64,000 nt of DNA from Draconibacterium orientale (GTDB lineage: Bacteria > Bacteroidota > Bacteroidia > Bacteroidales > Prolixibacteraceae), in NCBI RefSeq assembly GCF_000626635.1, contig NZ_CP007451.1, positions 3,233,501 to 3,297,500 of the forward strand. The letters run 5' to 3'. Of this stretch, positions 1-9,141 are shown one piece after another. Each line of letters starts with the position of its first letter. The stretch's first letter is position 1. Position numbers and translations under genes: made by a program. The notes under the pieces are model-generated. The model was not told where the DNA came from. It did not search any database and saw nothing but the letters and a program-made list of their open reading frames with translations.

Positions 1-91
1 CGTATGATTTGCAATTAAACAACGCAGAATAATACCGTTTTGTTTACTAACAGGTAAGTTATAGTAATGGGGGATAGGAAGAAAAGGGGGG

Positions 92-847
92 CTAGATTCT
101 CACAATACAAGAATCGGGGAGCCATCCCTGGTTACCGTCGGCCAGTTTTATTTCGGTCCAGCTGTCGAGCTGATCGGTAATTTCCAGTTTTAATCCTTCG
201 TAAATCAGGAACAGGTCGGTGCCGGTTTCGCTGGGCGAACTTTTTACCGTAACACGCGGGCAGAAAACGATGGCGGTGTTCCGGTTATTGATTCTGGCTT
301 TTTGCTGTGCTGCGTGAGAGACCGCAAAACCTGACAAAAGCACTGCGAAAATGCCCACCCAAAACGACAGGCGTTTTACGGCAACCGTTTTGCTGAAGAA
401 AAAAGCACCGAGCAGCAACAGGAACAATACAAAGGACGCAATGCTGATGGTTGCCCAGGTATCGGCCGGGTATTTATTGATTACCGAATTTTTCCAGCGC
501 AGGAAAAACGGTTTTGGCAATTCCTCTATTTGAGTTACCACATACTGGTTGGCTACCTGAAGGTTAAAAGCAATGTCTTCGTCGTGCGGAGCCAGTACTT
601 TGGCACGTTCGTAATTTAAAATGGCATTGTTAATGTCGCCGGTTTTAAAATAGGCATTTCCCAGGTTGAAATAGACTTTAGCCGATTCTTCGCCGGTAGC
701 TAAAATCTGCTCGTAGGCAGAAACGGCCTGTTGGTATTCTTCGGTGGTGTAATAAGCGTTTGCTTTCTCCCAAAGTTGCTCATTTGTTTCCTGTGCGAAA
801 CTAAAAAACGGAGCTATAAGTAGTATGAATATTAGTATCCTTTTCAT
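92..847 (-). CDS. batE: BatE, TPR and SH3-like aerotolerance protein
   Basis: Last gene of the Bat cluster. The product has an N-terminal signal peptide ending near FSFAQ, TPR repeats over roughly residues 20-105 (YFNLGNAYFKTGDINNA is typical), two membrane segments at about residues 130-185, and a C-terminal bacterial SH3-like domain (residues about 195-250, ending GNQGWLPDSCIVRI). I chose the start at 847 because it directly precedes the hydrophobic signal sequence and lies just after the BatD stop; an ATG at 874 would overlap batD by 23 bp. Bat proteins are linked to oxygen tolerance in Bacteroides fragilis (family knowledge); the molecular role is not settled. Confidence 0.9.
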   Translation of the reverse strand: MKRILIFILLIAPFFSFAQETNEQLWEKANAYYTTEEYQQAVSAYEQILATGEESAKVYFNLGNAYFKTGDINNAILNYERAKVLAPHDEDIAFNLQVANQYVVTQIEELPKPFFLRWKNSVINKYPADTWATISIASFVLFLLLLGAFFFSKTVAVKRLSFWVGIFAVLLSGFAVSHAAQQKARINNRNTAIVFCPRVTVKSSPSETGTDLFLIYEGLKLEITDQLDSWTEIKLADGNQGWLPDSCIVRI

Positions 848-851
848 TGTT

Positions 852-2678
852 CTAGCGTTTAATTTGTTTTTCAAAACGGCTCATTGTGGTCTCAGCCTTC
901 TTATACAAATCATGGCGTGCTTCTGATCCACCAGCCGGAGCATATCTTGCAAATTCGCATTGGTCAACCACTTCCTCAAAGTCTTTAATTACTTCCTCGG
1001 CAACATTTCTGTCCTGCAGTTTTGCCACTGCGTTTTCGCGGTTCAGGTCGGCAACCGGAATTCCCAGTTTGTCGCTCAAATAGCCCCAGAAAGCTTTTAA
1101 AATTGCTTCGTGGAAAGCTTCGTTGTTGTTGTGTTTCATATAACCGGCAGCTGCTTTCAGTCGTTTAACAGCAACGCGGTTGGCCTTTTTATTTCGTACC
1201 AGTGCAATGTTGGCATTTTCGCGGGCTTTTTTGCGGTACACAAAATACAGTACAACAAACAGCAGCGCACTAATCAGGTAGATCAGATAAAAGATGGTAC
1301 TTCCGTAGAAGGTGTGTCCTTTTACCTGTAACATCGGTTTGCCTGATTTAATGAAGCGGATATCCTGTCCGATCAATTGCAAGTCTTCTTTACGGCGCGA
1401 GCTGATAACGGTGGTCGATTGCTCTTCGGTTCCTTTTTCAACGTGCAGCTTGTAAGCCTGAGTCGATTTGGTTTCGTATTTTCCTGTAGCTGGGTTGAAA
1501 TACGCAAATCTGATCGGTGGAATTTCATAGTCGCCCTCAAAACGTGGCTGGAAAAGGTACTCAATGGTTTTATTTCCCGAAACGCCATTATCGTTGGCCT
1601 GTACATTGTCGGTTGCACGCGGGTCGTACACTTCAAAATCACTTGGCAGTTCCAGTTCAGGCGAACGAACCAGTCGGATATTTCCGTTACCCGATATTTT
1701 CATCGTTAGTGTAACCGCGTCGTTGGTGGTAACATTGGTACTGCTAATCTCCGACGAAACATTAAAGTTACCCACTCCGCCCATAAAATTGGCCGGTTCG
1801 GTTGGCAGGTCTTTTACATTCACCGAAACGGCATCGCTGGTAACGCGTGCTCGTACTGTACGGTAATTGTCAAAGAAATCATCGAAGAAACTGCGTGCTT
1901 TTACCCGCTCACGAATCAACAGTGCCATACTGAATGGCTCGATTGTTAATCGTCCGTTTTGCTGCGGGAAAAGGATGGTCTTTTTCAATGTGCCAACCTG
2001 GTAAATTTTATCGTTGTACACCTCGCGGGTGAAGTTTATCTGCTGCGGAATATCAATGTCCTGGGTGTAAAAACCTTCGTAAGTGGGCAGGTTTACTTCA
2101 TCAAAACCATGCACCGGAACATTCGGATTTACATACAATTTAACGGTGGCAATAATTTGCTCTCCGCGGTAAACGTTTCGTTTGCTTAAATCAACACGAA
2201 CAAACAGGTTGTCTTTGTCGAGCTCCACATTTTGCGATGCGCCTTGTTGTGGTTGTGTAGCGCCTCCCTGCGACTGCCTGGGTTGTGCCTGTGCCTTTAC
2301 CACCTGAATAGACAGCTTATTGGATTCAAAAACCTTTCCGTTTACTTCTATCGATCCCGGACGAATTTCGAAAGTTCCTTCTGTTTTGGCACGCAAAATA
2401 TAGGTGTACGAAAACGTTACCTCGGAAGTTGTTTTCCCGTTGATGGTTTGAATACTGGTTGATTGACTGGTACTCGGCCCCATTAAAATCTGGAAATTGT
2501 CGCTTAATCCCGGAGGAAGCTGCAAATTTGTTCCCCTGTCGTTAATTTGAAAGCTAAGCCTGAATTGTTGTCGCATTTCAACGGCGCTTGGTGCCGACAT
2601 GGTAAAACGGGTTTGTTCGGCCCGGGCTGCAACCGCCGCGCAAAAAAGAAAAATATATATTATCAGTTTTTTCATCAT
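852..2678 (-). CDS. batD: BatD, large periplasmic oxygen-tolerance protein
   Basis: About 608 residues: signal peptide (MMKKLIIYIFLFCAAVAARA), a long periplasmic beta-rich region with the repeated BatD signature (LFVRVDLSKRNVYRGEQI), one membrane helix near residue 475 (STIFYLIYLISALLFVVLYF), and a cytoplasmic helical tail. Start taken at the MM just before the signal peptide; a longer frame opens at 2714 but adds a non-signal-like N-terminus. It sits between batC and batE on the same strand, as in other Bacteroidetes. Role inferred from the cluster: part of a membrane complex with BatA/BatB and the MoxR ATPase. Confidence 0.9.
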   Translation of the reverse strand: MMKKLIIYIFLFCAAVAARAEQTRFTMSAPSAVEMRQQFRLSFQINDRGTNLQLPPGLSDNFQILMGPSTSQSTSIQTINGKTTSEVTFSYTYILRAKTEGTFEIRPGSIEVNGKVFESNKLSIQVVKAQAQPRQSQGGATQPQQGASQNVELDKDNLFVRVDLSKRNVYRGEQIIATVKLYVNPNVPVHGFDEVNLPTYEGFYTQDIDIPQQINFTREVYNDKIYQVGTLKKTILFPQQNGRLTIEPFSMALLIRERVKARSFFDDFFDNYRTVRARVTSDAVSVNVKDLPTEPANFMGGVGNFNVSSEISSTNVTTNDAVTLTMKISGNGNIRLVRSPELELPSDFEVYDPRATDNVQANDNGVSGNKTIEYLFQPRFEGDYEIPPIRFAYFNPATGKYETKSTQAYKLHVEKGTEEQSTTVISSRRKEDLQLIGQDIRFIKSGKPMLQVKGHTFYGSTIFYLIYLISALLFVVLYFVYRKKARENANIALVRNKKANRVAVKRLKAAAGYMKHNNNEAFHEAILKAFWGYLSDKLGIPVADLNRENAVAKLQDRNVAEEVIKDFEEVVDQCEFARYAPAGGSEARHDLYKKAETTMSRFEKQIKR

Positions 2679-2768
2679 TGTATCAAAGCCTACAAAATTA
2701 TTGTTTTTGTTCAATTGCTTCTTTTTGTATCCGATTAATCCTTAATCTTTAATCCTTAATCGTTTCCC

Positions 2769-3596
2769 CTACCATTCTTTTTCCGATCGCGTACGTTTGG
2801 CTTTGGCAGCTTTCGCTTTTTTTACCTTATCCTGAATGTCGCGTTCGTCGTTTTGTAAAGCCTGCAACAGTTGCTCAGCATCCTGTTTCGAAATTTTGTT
2901 TTGCTGAGGTTGTTGCTGTTGCTGGTCTTTATTTTGGTCTTTGTTCTGATTTTGGTCCTGATCCTGTTTGTTTTGATCTTTATTCTGGTCCTGCTGATCC
3001 TTGTTCTGATCTTTGTTTTTGTCCTGGTTATCTTTATTCTGATCGTTTTTATCCTTGTTTTGATCTTTGTTCTGGTCCTTATTTTGGTCTTTATTCTGAT
3101 CCTGGTTTTGATCTTTATTTTGCTGCTGTTGCTGCTCTTTTTTCTTTTTCAGCATTTGCGCATAAGCCAGGTTGTATTTTGTTTCCAGATCATCGGGATT
3201 TTCACGCAGAGCCTTTTTATACGATTCGATACTTTCATCCAGTTTCTCCTGCATCAGCTGCGTATTTCCCAGGTTGTGGTTAACACGGGCACGCTCTGCA
3301 GGTTCTTCCATCTTTTCTGCCAATTCTGAGAATTTACCTTCGGCATCTTCAAATTTTTGTTGTTTATACAAAGCATCTGCCAGGTTGTAATTCCATTTCA
3401 AATCTTCAGGACGTTTTTCCAACGCCTTCCGGTATTCGGTTTCTGCATTACTAAATTTAACGGAATCAATTTTCATGGTATCGCGCACGGCTTCCATAAA
3501 AAGTTTATTTCCGTTGCGTACAAATTTCCGTTCGTTTTGCCCGAAAACAGTTACCGAAAAAACTATAAATAATGATAATATGATTGTCTTTTTCAT
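2769..3596 (-). CDS. batC: BatC, TPR protein with a Q/N/K/D-rich tail
   Basis: 275 residues with signal peptide (cleavage after VFGQ), about three TPR repeats (residues 45-150), a tract made almost only of Gln, Asn, Lys and Asp (residues about 155-233), and a Lys/Arg-rich end. It starts 11 bp after the batB stop, so it is translated from the same operon. The TPR part is the conserved BatC portion; the low-complexity tract is probably a disordered periplasmic linker of variable length. A 152-residue open frame on the opposite strand (2871-3329) is an artefact of this repeat. Confidence 0.88.
   Translation of the reverse strand: MKKTIILSLFIVFSVTVFGQNERKFVRNGNKLFMEAVRDTMKIDSVKFSNAETEYRKALEKRPEDLKWNYNLADALYKQQKFEDAEGKFSELAEKMEEPAERARVNHNLGNTQLMQEKLDESIESYKKALRENPDDLETKYNLAYAQMLKKKKEQQQQQNKDQNQDQNKDQNKDQNKDQNKDKNDQNKDNQDKNKDQNKDQQDQNKDQNKQDQDQNQNKDQNKDQQQQQPQQNKISKQDAEQLLQALQNDERDIQDKVKKAKAAKAKRTRSEKEW
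2898..3134. repeat. Low-complexity tract inside batC
   Basis: About 237 bp of imperfect short repeats encoding NKDQ-type units (for example QNKDQNKDQ). The unit length is about 9-15 bp with frequent interruptions. Such tracts change length easily by slippage, so copy number may differ between strains and be mis-assembled from short reads. Confidence 0.8.
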
Positions 3597-3607
3597 CTCT
3601 CCTCCTT

Positions 3608-4639
3608 CTATCCAAACAATTTTATCCGCTTCAAATACTTGTTTTTGCGTTCAAGTATTACAAATTCCAGCAAGAGCAAAAACAATCCCACGGCAAAGAA
3701 ATACTGGAACTGGTCGTCGTATTCCGAAAAAGTACGCGTTTCCATTTCCTGTTTCTCCATTTTATTTATTTCATCGAACAGGGCATTTAACCCCACTTGT
3801 GCATTATTGGCACGCACATAAATGCCTCCACCGGTAGCAGCAATTTGCTCCAGCATTTGTTCATTCAATTTTGTTACCACCACATTTCCGTCGCGGTCTT
3901 TCAAATAATCGGTTTGTCCGTTCCGCAGCACCGGAATTGGCGATCCTGACGGTAAACCCATTCCAATAGTGTGTACAATGGCACCTTCATCCAACGCAGC
4001 CTTTGCTGATGCCAGTGCGTCATCTTCATGGTTTTCACCGTCGGTGATAATTATAATCGCTTTGTTGGCCTCGCCGTTTGGCGTAAACGATTTTCGAGCC
4101 AGATCGATGGCCGCTCCAATGGCGGTTCCCTGTTTTGGCACGATTTGCGTATTCACCGAATTCAAAAACAGTTTCGCCGAATTGTAATCGGTAGTAATTG
4201 GCAGCTGCGTGTATGCATCGCCGGCAAAAACGATCAAGCCGATCTTGTCGTCTTTCAAACGATCAACCAGTCGAGAAATGGCACGTTTTGCACGTTCCAA
4301 ACGGTTGGGCTGAATATCTTCGGCCATCATACTGTTCGACACGTCGAGCGCGATCATCAACTCAACACCTTCGCGTTTTTCGGTTTTTAATTTCGATCCG
4401 AACTGCGGACGGGCAATTCCAACAATAAAGAATGCCAGCGCCAACATTAAAATGATAAACTTAACAACAGGTCGGTTGCCTGAGCTGTAAGGCATCAGCT
4501 GCCCCAGAATTTCCTGCTGCCCAAACTTTTTTAAAGCACGTCGGCGCGAAATGCGCGACCAGACAAAAAACAATGCCAGCAGCGGAATTAGTAATAATCC
4601 CCATAAGTATTCGATATTTGCAAACCTAAACATTTCCAT
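3608..4639 (-). CDS. batB: BatB, von Willebrand factor A membrane protein
   Basis: 343 residues. Two N-terminal membrane helices (residues about 10-27 and 58-75), a vWA domain with an intact metal-ion-dependent adhesion site (ALDVSNSM, then ITDGENHEDD) and a C-terminal helix (YFFAVGLFLLLLEFVIL). The neighbouring gene batA is a paralogue. The usual family start matches the second methionine (MFRFANIEYLWG, position 4633). It begins 12 bp after batA. The vWA domain is predicted to face the periplasm and bind partners through Mg2+. Confidence 0.92.
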   Translation of the reverse strand: MEMFRFANIEYLWGLLLIPLLALFFVWSRISRRRALKKFGQQEILGQLMPYSSGNRPVVKFIILMLALAFFIVGIARPQFGSKLKTEKREGVELMIALDVSNSMMAEDIQPNRLERAKRAISRLVDRLKDDKIGLIVFAGDAYTQLPITTDYNSAKLFLNSVNTQIVPKQGTAIGAAIDLARKSFTPNGEANKAIIIITDGENHEDDALASAKAALDEGAIVHTIGMGLPSGSPIPVLRNGQTDYLKDRDGNVVVTKLNEQMLEQIAATGGGIYVRANNAQVGLNALFDEINKMEKQEMETRTFSEYDDQFQYFFAVGLFLLLLEFVILERKNKYLKRIKLFG

Positions 4640-4651
4640 TCTTCTATCTTT

Positions 4652-5647
4652 TTATGGGATACTTCTGAATATGGTTAAACGCAGGAATAAACTCACAATC
4701 AAAAACAGTGCCCCAAGCAGGGCAAACGGCATAAATTCTTCCGATTTGCGGCTGAATTCGCGCACTTCAATTTTTGACTTTTCCAACGCGTCAATTTCTT
4801 TGTAAATCTCTTCCAGCTTGGTGTTGCTGGTTGCCCGGAAATATTTTCCGTCGGTAAGCGACGATATTTCCTGCAAGGTTTCTTCGTCAATTTTTACCGG
4901 CATGTCGCGCAACTGGACGCCAAATTGAGTTTGCACAGGGTAGGGCGCTGTTCCGATACTTCCCACTCCAACCGTATAAACACGAATGCCAAAAGTTTTG
5001 GCAATTTCGGCAGCTGTAACCGGGGCAACTTCTCCACGGTTGTTTTCACCGTCGGTTAACAGAATTACCACGCGGCTGATGGCTTCGCTGTCTTTCAGAC
5101 GGGCCACCGAAGTTGCCAGTCCGTTTCCAATAGCTGTACCGTCTTCAATCATACCGCTTTCAATATCTTTAAACAGGTTGAGCAATACGGCGCGGTCGGT
5201 AGTTAGCGGACATTGCGTAAATGCTTCGCCGGCAAAAACCACGAGTCCCATGCGGTCGTATTCGCGCCCCGAAATAAATTCCATGGCCACATTTTTTGCC
5301 GCTTCCAGGCGGTCGGGCTGAAAATCCTGCGCCAACATCGAGCTTGAAATATCAAGCGCAATTACAATGTCGATACCTTCTGTTTCGCTCTTTTCCCAGT
5401 TTCTTGACGATTGCGGACGAGCCAGCACTACCACAAAAAAACTGATGGCGATAAGCAGGCACACAAACACCAGATGGCGCAAATAATGCCGGATCGTTTT
5501 TGGGGCTTTTATTACCGAAGCGGTGGATGAAACCTGGATGCTTGCGGTATTTTTTTTCTGCCTGAAAATATACCACACCACCATGGGAATTAATACCCAC
5601 AGGATGTGAAATAGCTCAGGGTTTTTAAATGTCAATCCTTCAAACAT
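4652..5647 (-). CDS. batA: BatA, von Willebrand factor A membrane protein
   Basis: 331 residues with two N-terminal helices, a vWA domain with the DxSxS metal site (ALDISSSM), the conserved threonine region (EDGTAIGNGLA) and LLTDGENN, and a C-terminal helix. Paralogue of the next gene, batB, as is standard for this cluster. It starts 6 bp after the upstream membrane-protein gene, which indicates translational coupling. Confidence 0.92.
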   Translation of the reverse strand: MFEGLTFKNPELFHILWVLIPMVVWYIFRQKKNTASIQVSSTASVIKAPKTIRHYLRHLVFVCLLIAISFFVVVLARPQSSRNWEKSETEGIDIVIALDISSSMLAQDFQPDRLEAAKNVAMEFISGREYDRMGLVVFAGEAFTQCPLTTDRAVLLNLFKDIESGMIEDGTAIGNGLATSVARLKDSEAISRVVILLTDGENNRGEVAPVTAAEIAKTFGIRVYTVGVGSIGTAPYPVQTQFGVQLRDMPVKIDEETLQEISSLTDGKYFRATSNTKLEEIYKEIDALEKSKIEVREFSRKSEEFMPFALLGALFLIVSLFLRLTIFRSIP

Positions 5648-5653
5648 CTCTTT

Positions 5654-6658
5654 TTATTTTATCTCAACTTCTTCAATGTTTTCATCATTATCTCCTTTGT
5701 CAGCGTCTTTGCTGTCAGCCTTTTTCTGTTCCTCTTTTTTCGTGTCGTTCACAAAGAAATAGGCGTTTACCAGCGACAGGTTATCGTCGTCGGGCAGTGG
5801 CTGATATTTGGCAAACTTTACCAAATCGGCTAATTGTAATAACTGCGTCAGGTTCGAGAAATGTTTCTCGTTAATTAAGCTTTTCTGCACCCTGAAACTT
5901 TCAATGGTTTCGTCGGTGGTTTGCTCCAAGGCCCGAATACCAAAACGGTCTTCAATGTATTCGCGCAGCGTGTCGGTAAGCTCGCTGTAATATTGTTTGG
6001 TTTTGCCTTGCTGCCAAACTTTTTCCGTTTTAATACGGTCCAGCTCACGCAATGCAATAATGTGCGCCGGCTCTTTTGGTTTTGCCGGACGTGCAAATAT
6101 CGGCTTGTTATTTTTCTTCCGCTTAATTGAATATAACAGGAAGAATATAATCGCTCCGATAAGAATTACTCCCAAAATGTAAGGCGTAACTTCCTTTAAC
6201 GTCAGCGGTGCATCGTAGGGCATTTTTATGTCGGTTGGCCCTTTGGTGGTGTCGATCTCCATGGTGTAAACATTCAGCGTAACACCGTTGCTGGGAATGG
6301 AATCAATGGTTCCGTCCACATCGATTTTAAACCAGTAAGGCGGAATGCGGTAACTTCCACTGTCGAAACTGGTAATGGTGTAGGCCTGAATTTGTTTCAT
6401 CAGCTTCTCATCATCCAGCTCAAAAGTATCGACACCCGAACGGCTGATCACTTCAATCAGACTGTTAATCGTATCCGGAACCGCCGGAAACTGTACGTTT
6501 ACATCTTTCGGATGATCTATTTCCAGGAAAAGTTTTACCTGGTCGCCAATCAGAATATTTGCAGAATCGAGGCTGGCAGTGGCTTTTATGCGCTGTGCCT
6601 GCGTTGTTCCTGCAAATAAAAACAGGGTAATAAACAACAGCATAACTCCGGTGTTCAT
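5654..6658 (-). CDS. Bat-cluster membrane protein, BatD-like N-terminal domain
   Basis: Signal peptide (MNTGVMLLFITLFLFAGTTQAQ), a periplasmic beta-rich domain resembling one BatD repeat, a single membrane helix (VTPYILGVILIGAIIFFLLYSI) and a cytoplasmic helical domain ending in an acidic tail. The frame stays open to an ATG at 6772, but those extra 38 codons are translated from a structured repeat (CHPERIRPDHSIG), so I use the ATG at 6658, right before the signal peptide. It lies between the DUF58 gene and batA, the standard place of this otherwise uncharacterised component. Confidence 0.82.
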   Translation of the reverse strand: MNTGVMLLFITLFLFAGTTQAQRIKATASLDSANILIGDQVKLFLEIDHPKDVNVQFPAVPDTINSLIEVISRSGVDTFELDDEKLMKQIQAYTITSFDSGSYRIPPYWFKIDVDGTIDSIPSNGVTLNVYTMEIDTTKGPTDIKMPYDAPLTLKEVTPYILGVILIGAIIFFLLYSIKRKKNNKPIFARPAKPKEPAHIIALRELDRIKTEKVWQQGKTKQYYSELTDTLREYIEDRFGIRALEQTTDETIESFRVQKSLINEKHFSNLTQLLQLADLVKFAKYQPLPDDDNLSLVNAYFFVNDTKKEEQKKADSKDADKGDNDENIEEVEIK

Positions 6659-6660
6659 CA

Positions 6661-6731
6661 CCCTTCGACTCCCGATGCTATGATCGGGACGGATTCGCTC
6701 AGGATGACAGTCACAGTGAGCGGAGTCGAAC
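6661..6731. repeat. Structured dispersed-type repeat in the Bat operon
   Basis: About 70 bp closed by a perfect 9-bp inverted repeat (TTCGACTCC at 6664-6672, GGAGTCGAA at 6722-6730). Inside are two further hairpins: CCCGAT/ATCGGG and GCTCA/TGAGC. It looks like the short palindromic elements with a GCTCAGGATGACA core that recur between genes in many Bacteroidetes. It ends 2 bp before the start codon of the following gene, so it forms that gene's untranslated leader. Confidence 0.7.
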
Positions 6732-6778
6732 TGTGCTTTGTTACTCTTTAAAATATCTTTTTTCAATTGCATGCTTCT

Positions 6779-7657
6779 CTATTTTAATGCCCGTCTTTTA
6801 AAAAGGGTCATTAACGATTTTACATAGTCTTCGTTGGTATTTATCGATACATAATCAACACCACTTTTTTTGAACATCACATCCAGCCGGCCCATGTGTT
6901 TTATCCACCAGTCGGCATAAAGTTTACGTGTTTTACTCGAACTGCTGTCTACCCAAACGTAGTTGCCTTTTTCAGCATCTTTAAGTTTTATCATCCCGAT
7001 AGATGGCAGTTCTGTTTCGCGTTTGTCGTATATGTTCAGCGCTACCATGTCGTGCTTGTTGTTGGCGATAGAAAGTGCCATTTCCAGGTCTTTGTTATCG
7101 TCCATAAAGTCGGAAATAATAAAAGCCGTACAGCGCTTTTTAATGGCGTTGGTCATGTAGCGAACAGCCTCGGTAATGTCGGTGCCGTTACTTTCCGGGT
7201 GAAATTCGATCAATTCGCGGATAATACGCAAAATGTGACTTTTCCCTTTTTTGGGCGGAATGAATTTCTCGATTTTATCCGAAAAGAAGATCACTCCGAT
7301 TTTATCGTTGTTTTGAATAGCCGAAAACGAAAGCACTGCAGACAGTTCTGTAATCACATTTTTCTTCAGCTTCTCAAACGAACCAAATTCGCGCGAGCCA
7401 CTCACATCAATCAGCAGCATCACAGTGAGTTCGCGTTCCTCTTCAAATATTTTCACGTAAGGATGACTGTAGCGGGCGGTAACGTTCCAGTCGATGTTAC
7501 GAATATCGTCGCCAAACTGGTATTCGCGTACCTCCGAGAATGCCATACCGCGCCCTTTAAAAGCACTGTGGTACTCGCCGGCAAAAATATTGCGCGACAA
7601 ACCACGTGTTTTTATCTCAATCTTCCGTACTTTTTTTAATAAATCAGTTGTTTCCAT
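6779..7657 (-). CDS. DUF58 domain protein (vWA-like)
   Basis: 292 residues, with the DUF58 signature FGDDIRNIDWNVTARY near residue 50 followed by a vWA-like core (MLLIDVSGSREFG). No signal peptide; predicted cytoplasmic. DUF58 genes are almost always next to a MoxR AAA ATPase, as here, and are thought to act with it on vWA-domain partners such as BatA/BatB. The metal site is partly kept (DVSGS). Confidence 0.9.
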   Translation of the reverse strand: METTDLLKKVRKIEIKTRGLSRNIFAGEYHSAFKGRGMAFSEVREYQFGDDIRNIDWNVTARYSHPYVKIFEEERELTVMLLIDVSGSREFGSFEKLKKNVITELSAVLSFSAIQNNDKIGVIFFSDKIEKFIPPKKGKSHILRIIRELIEFHPESNGTDITEAVRYMTNAIKKRCTAFIISDFMDDNKDLEMALSIANNKHDMVALNIYDKRETELPSIGMIKLKDAEKGNYVWVDSSSSKTRKLYADWWIKHMGRLDVMFKKSGVDYVSINTNEDYVKSLMTLFKRRALK

Positions 7658-7663
7658 AATTAG

Positions 7664-7697
7664 AGTTCAAAGTTTAACGTTCAGTGTTCAAAGTTGT
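7664..7697. repeat. Short direct repeat GTTCAAAGTT
   Basis: Two copies of GTTCAAAGTT (7665-7674 and 7686-7695) in the 81-bp gap between moxR and the DUF58 gene. Tandem motifs of this type are common filler between Bacteroidetes genes. No promoter or terminator is evident in the gap, so the operon probably reads through. Confidence 0.5.
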
Positions 7698-7738
7698 GTT
7701 TGAACAGCTGTAAACTGCCACTGTTAACTGTGACTCGA

Positions 7739-8734
7739 CTATGGTACTTCTACCTGGTTCAATATATCGGTAATAATTTCTTCCTGTGTAATGTTATTGG
7801 CCTCAGCTTCGTAACTCAGCCCGATACGGTGGCGCAACACATCAGGACAAACGGCACGCACATCTTCAGGAATTACATACCCACGGCGCTTAATAAAAGC
7901 AAAAGCTTTTGCTGCCTGCGCCAAACTGATTCCTGCCCTTGGCGATGCTCCGTAAGCGATCATATCGGCATATTTTTCCAGTTTATATTCTTCCGGTTCG
8001 CGTGTGGCAAAAACAATGTCAACAATGTATTTCTGAATTTTTTCATCCATGTACACATCTTTTACCACGTTACGTGCTTTCATAATGTCTTCCGGTTTCA
8101 GAATGGTTGTTGTTTCAGGGAATTGGGCCAAAAGGTTCTGATTGATAATCTGACGTTCTTCCTCTTTTTTCGGGTAGTTGATTACCACTTTCAGCATAAA
8201 ACGATCGACTTGCGCTTCAGGCAGCGGGTAAGTACCTTCCTGTTCAATCGGGTTTTGCGTTGCCATAACCAGGAATGGCTCGTCCAGTTTAAAGGTTTCG
8301 TCGCCAATGGTAATCTGACGTTCCTGCATGGCTTCGAGCAATGCCGATTGCACTTTTGCCGGTGCACGGTTAATCTCGTCAGCCAATACAAAGTTGGCAA
8401 AGATTGGTCCCTTTTTTATGCTGAACTCTTCCTTTTTCTGGCTGTAAATCATTGTTCCCAGAACGTCGGCAGGCAGCAAGTCGGGCGTAAACTGAATACG
8501 CGAAAATTTAGCACTGATGGTTTGCGACAAGGATTTTATGGCAAGCGTTTTTGCCAATCCCGGAACACCTTCCAGCAAAATATGCCCATTGGAAAGTAAG
8601 CCAATCAGCAAACTTTCAACCAGGTGTTTTTGTCCAACAATCACCTTGTTCATTTCCATGGAAATCATATCCACAAACGAACTCTCTCTCTGTATTCTCT
8701 CGTTCAATTCTTTGATATCAACTGCTTGATTCAT
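7739..8734 (-). CDS. MoxR-family AAA ATPase
   Basis: About 331 residues. AAA core with Walker A (EGVPGLAKT), Walker B (VLADEIN) and sensor region (MATQNPIEQEGTYPLPEAQVDRF), all diagnostic of MoxR. The start is placed at MNQAVDIKELNERI (8734), which matches the usual N-terminus of the family, rather than at 8773, which adds 13 residues. It is the first gene of the Bat operon. MoxR ATPases act as chaperones that remodel or insert cofactors with vWA partners (family knowledge). Confidence 0.92.
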   Translation of the reverse strand: MNQAVDIKELNERIQRESSFVDMISMEMNKVIVGQKHLVESLLIGLLSNGHILLEGVPGLAKTLAIKSLSQTISAKFSRIQFTPDLLPADVLGTMIYSQKKEEFSIKKGPIFANFVLADEINRAPAKVQSALLEAMQERQITIGDETFKLDEPFLVMATQNPIEQEGTYPLPEAQVDRFMLKVVINYPKKEEERQIINQNLLAQFPETTTILKPEDIMKARNVVKDVYMDEKIQKYIVDIVFATREPEEYKLEKYADMIAYGASPRAGISLAQAAKAFAFIKRRGYVIPEDVRAVCPDVLRHRIGLSYEAEANNITQEEIITDILNQVEVP

Positions 8735-9141
8735 ATCTTTTATAAATTTATTTGCTAATTTTTTCGAAGGCACGAATTTAAAGCATTATGCTATTTATTT
8801 CCCTATTCTTTTGTTAAAAAAAATTAAGTAATTGCGAAACGAATTATGATGTTAACAAAGAATAACAGCTTATTAGGATTTTGTTAAGAAATTATGCACT
8901 GGTTCCGGGATTTTAAATGAAATGAATTTGGTAGAGCATAGTCTTATAAGCTACAACCTGGTTTTTGCGAAGATGTACAAAAGTGGTAATTTTCTGATGT
9001 GGAGTTTAGTGTTAAAAATAATTAAACAAGTTGCAGTATAATCTGTTGTGGTGTACATATTACAAATTGTGTTTATATATTGGTTCCCTGTTTTGTTGGC
9101 GGCGAATATATGCTAATGTTAATTCATGAATTGAAGAAATA
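8735..9141. other. Intergenic region between moxR and an unknown gene
   Basis: About 400 bp of AT-rich DNA between divergent genes. It should hold the promoter of the Bat operon (minus strand) and that of the gene at 9142 (plus strand). I do not see an exact TAnnTTTG element for either; TATATTGG near 9076 is one mismatch away. No open frame, tRNA or strong hairpin is visible. Confidence 0.5.

Noticed and set aside
2871-3329. 152-codon Leu/Val-rich open frame on the plus strand
   Set aside because: It is the reverse complement of the low-complexity batC repeat, with no start context or recognisable content.
6659-6772. 38-codon N-terminal extension of the Bat-cluster membrane protein
   Set aside because: It is translated from a palindromic repeat and precedes a complete signal peptide, so the later ATG is more likely.
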